A DNA stretch of 9,738 bases from Desulfobacteraceae bacterium (GTDB lineage: Bacteria > Desulfobacterota > Desulfobacteria > Desulfobacterales > Desulfobacteraceae): NCBI GenBank assembly GCA_030638935.1, contig DAOWDR010000747.1, positions 1-9,738 on the forward strand, in the 5' to 3' direction. Below the pieces are notes generated by a model. It made no database searches. It was not told the DNA's origin and was given only the letters and a program-made list of their open reading frames with translations. Below are positions 1-5,588 of this stretch, in pieces. The number at the start of each line of letters is the position of its first letter. The first letter of the stretch is position 1. Both the position numbers and the translations under genes were made by a program.

Positions 1-207
1 AATCACATATTGTTCCCAAATGGGCTTATCCAGTCCCATCTGCTCAACGAGATACCTCATATCTTCGGGTGTCAGCATGGGATCCACCACCTTGGAAATG
101 GGATCACCCGGAGAAAGCCTGAACAAAAAAAACAATGCCGTCATAATCACAAAAAAAATAATGACAATTTCAATTAATTTACCCAAAATATAGGTCTGAT
201 TTCTCAT
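1..207 (-). CDS. DppB/OppB-type peptide ABC transporter permease, N-terminal part
   Basis: The 69 visible codons on the minus strand start at ATG 207-205 and continue past the left edge of the window. The protein begins MRNQTYILGKLIEIVIIFF and has one hydrophobic segment at about residues 8-29. It then reads RLSPGDPIS, followed by LTPEDMRYLVEQMGLDKPIWEQY. This 'R.SPGDP ... LG.D.P...QY' arrangement is the typical start of DppB/OppB/NikB-type inner-membrane permeases, in which the first helix is followed by a periplasmic region. The gene starts 12 nt after the stop of the binding-protein gene, so it belongs to the same operon and should form the translocation channel for that protein's ligand. 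No strong Shine-Dalgarno is visible before the ATG, which would fit translational coupling. A second permease and the ATPases would be expected beyond the left edge. The substrate cannot be told from this fragment. Confidence 0.85.
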   Translation of the reverse strand, partial: MRNQTYILGKLIEIVIIFFVIMTALFFLFRLSPGDPISKVVDPMLTPEDMRYLVEQMGLDKPIWEQYVI

Positions 208-219
208 TTGCGATTCCGA

Positions 220-1974
220 TCAGTCTGCAGGCTTTACCACACACATGGACCAGATATTGCCTATTCCGTCCACCTTGGCCACCCACCCTTTAAAACGCTC
301 ATTAAAGGTGGCTTCAATAATATGGGGATTGTACAGGGGCAGATAGGGAACATCTTCCAGAATCATCTCCTGCATTTTCCATATCATCTCTTTTCGTTTT
401 TCGGTGTCAATAAGGGACCGCTGGGTATCGGCAATCTTGTCAAACTCAGGATTGTGGTATCCACTCATATTCCAGCCCCGGGGCTTGTCATTTTTAGAAT
501 CAAAAAAAGACCGAAGATAATCAGGATCAAGATTAAGTTTCCCATACCCCAGCACAAAGGCATCAAACTCATGTTTCCCCTTGACCGTGTCCAAAAGAGA
601 ATTAAAGGACATGGGGCGGGCAAAGGCAGGCAACCCCATTTCCCTAAGCCATTCCTGGACCATGGTGCCTGCAAAGGCCCTTTTAGGGTCATAGTCGGCA
701 GGGGGTGTCAGGATGACAAATTTATCCATTTTTTTACCGGAAGGCAGGCGGATATCAGATGGGGTAACAATCTTGCCATCCTCGGTAATAGGCGGGATCT
801 CCCAGGAATATCCGGTAGCCTTTAGCATTTCATGGGCTAATTTGATCCGTTCATCGTGGGTCTTGCCATCTCCGTATTTTCGAACATTGGGGTTGTACCA
901 GAAATGGTTTCCCGAAGGGACAACCGAATGCATGGGGGTTCCAAAATTTTGCAAAATCCTTGTAAGGATAAATTCTTTATTTACCACCATGGCAATGGCC
1001 TGGCGGAGAACCTTGTCATTAAAGGGTGGTTTCCTTAAATTAAATCCCAGATAATACAAGGCACTCTTTTTATTAAAATACAGGTCAATATTAGTCTGTT
1101 CATTTAGGTCCTTGATATAGCCCGGCTGAATATCCCCCCAATAATAATCAATATCCCCTTTTTTCAGCGCAAGGATGGCCACATCAGAAGTGCCGTAAAT
1201 CCGGAACAAAAGGCTGTCCACATATGGGCCTAACATATGATTGCCTATCTTTTGGCCGCTGCCGAAAAAATAGAGATTCTTTTTCATGTGGATATAAGCC
1301 CCTTTTTTATACTCAGCCAGAGCAAAAGGACCGGTACCAAGCGGTTTTTCAATCAAATGATCCTGGAGGGACCGCAGGGGTTTCTCCTTTGTCAACGCCT
1401 CTTTGGCAATTGCTTCCCATTCTCTTTTGGATACCATGGGCGCCGTCATGACCCGGGACATGAAAATAGCAGACGGTTTTTTCAAGTGAAAAACAACGGT
1501 ATGGGCATCCAAAGCCTGGATTTTTTTTATTATATTCCATTTGCTGTAATATCTGGGAATTTTAAAGTCAAAAAATATCTGCTTGGTAAACAAAACATCT
1601 TCACTGGTAAAATCAGACCCATCAGACCATTTAGCCTCTCTAAGCCTTATAGTATAAGTCAGGGCAGCTTTATCAAACACAGGATTTTCCTTTGCCAGCC
1701 AGGGAATAATCTCAAGGGTTTCGGGATGACGATGATAAAGGGGCTGATAGATTTGGGACAAAATTTTTCTGGAATTGGCATCGGTTCCCAACCAGAGATT
1801 CAGGGAACGGGGTTCTTCAGGAAGCCCTATGTTCAAAACTGCCAGGTTTGTTGGTTTCTGGCAGGAGAAAAAAAGCCCTGAAACTGCAATCAGCATTATT
1901 AGCAACAAAAGGCTAAAACAGGATTCAGGCTGCCACTTTAACCGGTTACCTGTTGTTCCTTTGTTTTGATTCAA
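220..1974 (-). CDS. Peptide/oligopeptide ABC transporter substrate-binding lipoprotein (SBP_bac_5 family)
   Basis: This is an extracytoplasmic solute-binding protein of the DppA/OppA class, about 584 residues, within the usual family size. It should capture a peptide-like ligand in the periplasm and deliver it to the adjacent permease. The N-terminus has a hydrophobic stretch (about residues 20-36) ending in LFFSC, a slightly atypical lipobox with Cys38 as the likely lipidated residue. Family hallmarks are WSDGSDFTSEDVLF (about 116-129), LGTGPFALAEYKKG (about 212-225) and LGFNLRKPPFNDKVLRQAI (about 309-327). The frame is open from a TTG at 1989, but I chose the TTG at 1974 because GAGGAG (1987-1982) sits 7 nt upstream of it. 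This start lies inside the upstream ATP-grasp gene, overlapping its end by about 29 nt, which suggests translational coupling. The ligand is unknown: dipeptide, oligopeptide, nickel and opine binders share this fold. The family call is firm and the start is fairly firm. Confidence 0.9.
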   Translation of the reverse strand: MNQNKGTTGNRLKWQPESCFSLLLLIMLIAVSGLFFSCQKPTNLAVLNIGLPEEPRSLNLWLGTDANSRKILSQIYQPLYHRHPETLEIIPWLAKENPVFDKAALTYTIRLREAKWSDGSDFTSEDVLFTKQIFFDFKIPRYYSKWNIIKKIQALDAHTVVFHLKKPSAIFMSRVMTAPMVSKREWEAIAKEALTKEKPLRSLQDHLIEKPLGTGPFALAEYKKGAYIHMKKNLYFFGSGQKIGNHMLGPYVDSLLFRIYGTSDVAILALKKGDIDYYWGDIQPGYIKDLNEQTNIDLYFNKKSALYYLGFNLRKPPFNDKVLRQAIAMVVNKEFILTRILQNFGTPMHSVVPSGNHFWYNPNVRKYGDGKTHDERIKLAHEMLKATGYSWEIPPITEDGKIVTPSDIRLPSGKKMDKFVILTPPADYDPKRAFAGTMVQEWLREMGLPAFARPMSFNSLLDTVKGKHEFDAFVLGYGKLNLDPDYLRSFFDSKNDKPRGWNMSGYHNPEFDKIADTQRSLIDTEKRKEMIWKMQEMILEDVPYLPLYNPHIIEATFNERFKGWVAKVDGIGNIWSMCVVKPAD

Positions 1975-2950
1975 TGATTTTCTCCTCAATATAATCCACT
2001 ACAATTGACTCAAGCTTAGCATTACTAAACAGATTAATCCGGGGAATCCCCCCCGGGCTGACACAGTTGACCTCAACCAGTTTATCTCCTATCACATCAA
2101 TACCCACAAAATACAATCCGTCCCGGATCAATTTGGGTTTAATCCTCTCGCAAATTTTTATTTGCTCAGGGGTGATCACATGCTTAAAGGCCCGGGCCCC
2201 TGCATGTACATTTGTTCTAAAATCACCGGAAACAGATTTTCTGCCCATGGAGCCCAGAATTTCCCCATTGAGCAATAAAATTCTGACATCCCCGTCATCC
2301 TTAACCGATTTCATATACTCCTGGACCATGATAGGCGTCCGTTCCGAATAGGGCCTTCCAGCCTGTACATAATAATTGATCAGGGAATTAAGATTTTCAG
2401 GGTCCCGGTTGCTGACCTTGATAACCCCGTGTCCCCCGTGTCCGTGCAGGGGCTTTATCACCATGTCACCGCCAAAATCATCTATGATTTTTCGCAACCG
2501 CTTGGGATACCTTGACACGTGGGTTTCAGGGATAATATCCGGAAAATTCAAGATATATGCCTTGCTGCTTCCATTGATCTGGCCAAGGGTATTGTTGATC
2601 AGAAAGACCTTGTCGCTGACAGGCCCTAAAAACTCCATGACTTCATAATTGAGGGGGGGATTTTTTCGTAAAAAAAGCACATCCAGGTCTGTTACTGTTT
2701 CAAAAATCAATTCATCCTTGTCCAGGCACTGGATCAATTGGTCCCAGTATTCAGTAATGGACAGATTTTGCTCAACTGTTATCTGCCGCATTCTGGCAAC
2801 CACATTATTTTTACGAATATAAATATCGTGGGGTTCTAAAAAAGATACGGAATGTCCCCGTTGATTGCATTCATACATGATATAGGCAGTTGTCTCCCAA
2901 ACCGGATCAATCTGCCTTAAATCATCCATCAAAAAACCGATTTTCATCAT
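1946..2950 (-). CDS. GshB-like ATP-grasp ligase (glutathione synthetase family)
   Basis: This 334-residue cytoplasmic protein resembles prokaryotic glutathione synthetase (about 315 residues) along its whole length. Such enzymes use ATP to activate a carboxylate as an acyl phosphate and join it to an amine. Visible family features are the start MKIGFLMDD, LFLRKNPP (93-100, compare MRKDPP in GshB), PETHVSR (141-147), the nucleotide-binding stretch VIKPLHGHGGHGV (164-176, with Lys166), DGDVRILLLNGE (219-230), NVHAGAR (247-253), and the metal-binding end GIDVIGDKLVEVNCVSP with Asp285, Glu293 and Asn295. I chose the ATG at 2950 (or the adjacent ATG at 2947) rather than the TTG at 2989 because GshB proteins begin at this point. 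No gshA lies nearby, and the gene is followed immediately by a peptide-binding protein. It may therefore make another peptide-like compound, and I give no gshB symbol. The family is clear, but the substrate is inferred only. Confidence 0.88.
   Translation of the reverse strand: MMKIGFLMDDLRQIDPVWETTAYIMYECNQRGHSVSFLEPHDIYIRKNNVVARMRQITVEQNLSITEYWDQLIQCLDKDELIFETVTDLDVLFLRKNPPLNYEVMEFLGPVSDKVFLINNTLGQINGSSKAYILNFPDIIPETHVSRYPKRLRKIIDDFGGDMVIKPLHGHGGHGVIKVSNRDPENLNSLINYYVQAGRPYSERTPIMVQEYMKSVKDDGDVRILLLNGEILGSMGRKSVSGDFRTNVHAGARAFKHVITPEQIKICERIKPKLIRDGLYFVGIDVIGDKLVEVNCVSPGGIPRINLFSNAKLESIVVDYIEEKIIESKQRNNR
1982..1987 (-). promoter_or_regulatory. Ribosome binding site GAGGAG deciding a TTG start
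   Basis: GAGGAG on the minus strand lies 7 nt before TTG 1974-1972. The first TTG of the open frame (1989-1987) overlaps this motif and has no comparable site upstream. The site is inside the 3' end of the ATP-grasp coding region. Confidence 0.7.
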
Positions 2951-3027
2951 AAGTTCGCCACAATTCCCGGCTAAAAATTTCTGATCCAAACTACTGATTA
3001 GGCTTACACTGCCGACAAAGTACCCCC

Positions 3028-3153
3028 ATGAAGATCATTCTTTTTATGACAACCCACAGGGATTGTCAAACGCTTAATCAATCTTTAATAAACCCCGGGA
3101 CAAAAGGTAACAATTGCTGTATTTTAAAAAATTTAAATACAAACAAAGAATAA
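3028..3153 (+). CDS. Possible 41-residue small protein upstream of the radical SAM gene (doubtful)
   Basis: An ATG-initiated frame of 41 codons begins MKIILFMTTHRDCQ, ends NNCCILKNLNTNKE, and stops 20 nt before the radical SAM start. Its three cysteines (13, 30, 31) and its position would suit a precursor peptide for the radical SAM enzyme. Against it, no good Shine-Dalgarno precedes the ATG, the predicted plus-strand promoter lies inside the frame so that a transcript from it would lack the start, and the candidate operator also overlaps it. Chance is the likelier explanation. I list it so it can be tested by conservation. Confidence 0.15.
   Translation: MKIILFMTTHRDCQTLNQSLINPGTKGNNCCILKNLNTNKE
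3041..3069 (-). promoter_or_regulatory. Predicted sigma70-type promoter of the ATP-grasp/transporter operon
   Basis: On the minus strand a perfect TTGACA (-35, 3069-3064) is followed after 17 nt by TAAAAA (-10, 3046-3041, 4 of 6 to consensus). Transcription would start near 3034, leaving a leader of roughly 85 nt before the ATG at 2950. Its -35 overlaps that of the divergent promoter and its spacer holds an inverted repeat. Confidence 0.55.
3047..3068. promoter_or_regulatory. Inverted repeat, candidate operator shared by divergent promoters
   Basis: The arms TGACAACCC (3047-3055) and GGATTGTCA (3060-3068) are inverted copies matching at 8 of 9 positions, separated by 4 nt. The repeat occupies the spacer and part of the -35 of the minus-strand promoter and covers the -35 of the plus-strand promoter. 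A dimeric regulator bound here could block both directions. No regulator gene is in the window, and the family that would bind TGACA/TGTCA half-sites cannot be named from this alone. Confidence 0.5.
3063..3091 (+). promoter_or_regulatory. Predicted promoter of the radical SAM gene
   Basis: TTGTCA (-35, 3063-3068) is followed after 17 nt by TAATAA (3086-3091), or after 15 nt by the better-matching TTTAAT (3084-3089). A transcript from here would have a leader of about 75 nt before ATG 3174. The match is moderate, and the support comes mainly from its symmetrical position opposite the better minus-strand promoter. Confidence 0.4.
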
Positions 3154-3173
3154 TCATGTAATGGAAAAAAAAT

Positions 3174-4406
3174 ATGGGCGACACCTTATTCATACAATTT
3201 TACGGCAAGACTAAAAGCGGCTGGTTTGACCTTTGCAACGGCTTTTCAGATACCTGGGACCTGTGTAAAACCAAAGGAGACTTTCTTTGGATGGAACACG
3301 AACAAGACTATGACAAATGGTATGAAGAGGATACCTATGGGAATATCCCCTTGCCCATACAAAAGGGAAAAGTCTATGTCAGTGCCAGTTATGTCAACCA
3401 TCTCTATCAGGCCTATATATGGGCAACACAATATCCTGATATCGACTTTATTGTAGGCGGCCCTGTGGCCTCTGAAAGATGTACGGGCCAGGATGGCTGG
3501 CAATCTGTTCATTTCAAGGTGGAAGGCCGATTACCAACTAATCTGACCCTAACCGGCCAGAGCATTGAAAATCTGTTTGATGTGCCTGAGTTTTCAGGAA
3601 CCTGGAAGCTTACAATCCCGGAGACCATACCCCGGGACAGCCGGATTTACTTTTCCTATACCCTGGAGAATTTATGCTATTGGAAAAAATGCCCTTTTTG
3701 TTCCATTGCCCAACACAGCATGGAGCACTTCAGAAAAAGGAAACAGATCAACCTTGAATTCAAGGACATGGATTTTTCAGGTCATAAAATAGTCCGCCTA
3801 AATACAGGATCCATCACCCCGGAGCATATAAAACAAATCATTCCCAATCTTCCCCGTGGCAACAACATTGAATACCGATATTTCATGCGGGCTGCAAAAG
3901 CGGAAACAAATGCACTAAGACAGATGGTAAGCCAGCTTGACGGAAATATTCCTGCCAGTACCCTGGGGTTTGGCATTGAATTCCCCTCTGACCGTATGTG
4001 GAAATATTTAAACAAGGGAACCCACATGGACGAGGTGCTTGAAACCCTTGAATTTTGCATGGAAAGCGGATTCAAGGTCAACGCCAATGTGATCCTGGGC
4101 TGGAACAATCTTATTGACCAGGATCTTAAAGACCTGGAAGGCTTCATGGACAACCTGTCGGAACAAGCTGTCACCACCCTCCAGCTTAGGTGGCTGTTTG
4201 CCCATCCCTACACTAAAATTTATGACACCTATGACGGAGTTGAAAATACCATCAGGCTGGGCCCTTTTAATTGCGGGTTCAATGTAATGGTAGATGAGAA
4301 ACAAAAAGAGTTGAACCTGGCTGCCGCCAATATAATCAAAGCCAAATGCGATACAAAAAAGATTAAACTTGAAGGCTATAACAACCTGAAAAAAGGGCAG
4401 CTTTAA
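3174..4406 (+). CDS. Radical SAM enzyme with CX4CX2C cluster motif, function unknown
   Basis: This 410-residue cytoplasmic protein binds a [4Fe-4S] cluster through LCYWKKCPFCS (Cys168, Cys173, Cys176). The CX4CX2C spacing is one residue longer than the classical CX3CX2C. The core after it carries radical SAM barrel landmarks: LNTGSITPEHI (209-219), GFGIEFPSDRMWKYLNKGT (265-283), which is the usual 'G.E..sd..l..lnKG' strand-helix, and VNANVILGW (302-310). The N-terminal 150 residues have an alternating pattern and IDFIVGGPVAS (90-100), which resembles the end of a B12-binding Rossmann domain. I see no clear DxHxxG cobalamin motif, so cobalamin use is only possible. No SPASM-type cysteine cluster is visible at the C-terminus. 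The start at 3174 has only a weak upstream GGA. It is transcribed divergently from the ligase/transporter operon and shares its control region, so it may act in the same pathway. The superfamily is sure, the reaction unknown. Confidence 0.85.
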   Translation: MGDTLFIQFYGKTKSGWFDLCNGFSDTWDLCKTKGDFLWMEHEQDYDKWYEEDTYGNIPLPIQKGKVYVSASYVNHLYQAYIWATQYPDIDFIVGGPVASERCTGQDGWQSVHFKVEGRLPTNLTLTGQSIENLFDVPEFSGTWKLTIPETIPRDSRIYFSYTLENLCYWKKCPFCSIAQHSMEHFRKRKQINLEFKDMDFSGHKIVRLNTGSITPEHIKQIIPNLPRGNNIEYRYFMRAAKAETNALRQMVSQLDGNIPASTLGFGIEFPSDRMWKYLNKGTHMDEVLETLEFCMESGFKVNANVILGWNNLIDQDLKDLEGFMDNLSEQAVTTLQLRWLFAHPYTKIYDTYDGVENTIRLGPFNCGFNVMVDEKQKELNLAAANIIKAKCDTKKIKLEGYNNLKKGQL

Positions 4407-4464
4407 AAAAATGCAATAGACCTGCTTTTCTTCTTGGGCAGCAAATAAGCCAAAACTAAACAAT

Positions 4465-4470
4465 AAGGTG
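4465..4470 (+). promoter_or_regulatory. Ribosome binding site of the chemoreceptor remnant
   Basis: AAGGTG lies 5 nt before ATG 4476 and fixes the start of the broken chemoreceptor gene. It shows that the 5' end of the gene is still intact. Confidence 0.6.
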
Positions 4471-4475
4471 ATTTC

Positions 4476-5390
4476 ATGAAAGAGAAACAAAACAAAATGA
4501 TTTCCAGTATTTCATTTAAAACATCCATTGCAAGCGGTATCATTATCATGTTGCTGTTGACGGTCAATAGCTTTGTTGCCATCAGACTCCAGACAAACCT
4601 TTCAAATCTCATGATCAACCAATTGGTGTCCAATGAGAAAAAATCTCTGGAAGAAGAGACGGGCAAACTTAAAAATTCCCTGGTTCGAAACATGAGTATC
4701 AACCTGGAAATCTGTAGCAGTATCACCTGATCATTTCTCTATAGTTTTGACCAGGAAAAATTAAATAAACTCTTGGGAGACTATTTAAAAATAGATGGCA
4801 TTGTTGGCTTTAAAGTCCTTGATGCAGGCGAAAAAGCTTTTGGTGCTGCATGGAAAAATCCTAAAATAGCAACTGGAGTCGACATCCCGGAACAGGTCAA
4901 TCTTCTGGCTCTCAATGCAACTATTGAGGCTGTAAGGGCAGGTGAATCAGGCAAAGGGTTTGCCGTGGTAGCCAATGAGATCAAGGATCTTGCCAAACAA
5001 ACGGCAGAGGCCACGGGAGCTATCAAGGAAAGAGTTCAGGGAATCCAGTCATCCACAGATGGAACGGTTGACGAAATTTCAAATATCTCCAATGTTGTCA
5101 TCGAAATCAATGAAATAGTTGCCACCATTGCAACGGCGGTTGAGGAACAATCGGTAACCACAAAGGAAATTGCAGAAAATGTATCCCAGGCTTCTACAGG
5201 TATCGGTGAGGCAAATGAGAATGTATCCCAGGGATCTTCTGCTTCCCAGAAAGTGGCACAGGAAATTTCGGAAATAAACGCTTCAACGGCTCAAATGGCT
5301 GATTCCGGACTAAACGTAAAATCCAATGCAGAACAGCTCTCAACTTTGGCCAATCACCTGGCTGAAATTATGGGAAAATTTAAAGTATAA
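4476..5390 (+). pseudogene. Methyl-accepting chemotaxis protein, broken by a TGA and an internal deletion
   Basis: A chemoreceptor normally senses ligands outside the membrane and controls the CheA kinase through a long cytoplasmic hairpin. Here codons 1-84 give a short cytoplasmic start, one membrane helix (about 14-37) and the beginning of a sensor domain, then an in-frame TGA (4728-4730). The same frame continues without any shift through sensor-like sequence (YLKIDGIVGFKVLDAGEKAF) to about codon 135. It then jumps directly to DIPEQVNLLALNATIEAVRA, the tip of the signalling hairpin, followed by GKGFAVVANEIKDLAKQTAEA and the returning coiled-coil to the stop. The rest of the sensor, the second membrane helix, the HAMP domain and the first hairpin arm are missing. 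Total length is 304 codons against the usual 500-700. The hairpin tip also has V for the common T and A. A separate protein from ATG 4773 is conceivable, but no good binding site precedes it. Confidence 0.85.
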
Positions 5391-5425
5391 CTTTAGATTA
5401 AGCTTTTCCATTATAAATAATCCAC

Positions 5426-5470
5426 ACCCGGGCATTGGACTTTCAAAGACTGATACGTCCACTCCCGGGT
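5426..5470. repeat. GC-rich inverted repeat, possible stem-loop
   Basis: ACCCGGG (5426-5432) pairs with CCCGGGT (5464-5470), and inside it TGGAC (5436-5440) pairs with GTCCA (5457-5461), around a 16-nt loop. A small asymmetric bulge separates the two stems. Only TTTG follows, so it is not a classical intrinsic terminator, although it could slow or end transcription leaving the chemoreceptor remnant. It could also be a protein-binding site or an RNA element. Confidence 0.45.
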
Positions 5471-5533
5471 TTGCCTGTCACCATTTGTAACAAGGCTTCC
5501 CAATGGAATGGAAATTCCCCCGGCAGCCCTGCG

Positions 5534-5561
5534 TTGACATTATTTTTCAAATGGTTATTGT
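5534..5561 (+). promoter_or_regulatory. Predicted sigma70-type promoter of the GAF-cyclase operon
   Basis: A perfect TTGACA (5534-5539) and TATTGT (5556-5561, 4 of 6 to TATAAT) are separated by 16 nt. Transcription would begin near 5568, only about 20 nt before the start codon, so the leader would contain little more than the ribosome binding site. Confidence 0.5.
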
Positions 5562-5575
5562 GTTTCAATATATAT

Positions 5576-5583
5576 AAGGAGGG
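5576..5583 (+). promoter_or_regulatory. Strong ribosome binding site of the GAF-protein gene
   Basis: AAGGAGGG is 5 nt before ATG 5589. It is the best Shine-Dalgarno in the window and settles the start of the GAF-protein gene. Confidence 0.75.
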
Positions 5584-5588
5584 ACACC

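Noticed and set aside
208..825. A 205-codon plus-strand frame
   Set aside because: It lies wholly antisense to the binding-protein gene, which has clear family motifs; the translated sequence has no recognisable features. Other long frames within the SBP, GAF and cyclase genes were dismissed for the same reason.
3161..3214. A 17-codon frame (MEKKYGRHLI...) overlapping the radical SAM start
   Set aside because: It is very short, overlaps the enzyme's start in another frame and has no clear ribosome site.
4395..4445. Terminator between the radical SAM gene and the chemoreceptor remnant
   Set aside because: Only a four-base GCAG/CTGC pairing with a long loop is available, too weak to support.
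4728..4730. The in-frame TGA of the chemoreceptor read as selenocysteine
   Set aside because: Selenoproteins occur in likely relatives, but I see no convincing SECIS-like stem-loop just downstream, chemoreceptor sensor domains have no known selenocysteine here, and the gene also has a large deletion, so plain decay is simpler.
5520..5540. A possible sigma54 promoter before the GAF gene
   Set aside because: GGCA is present, but the GC element at the required spacing is absent; the sigma70-type match is much better.
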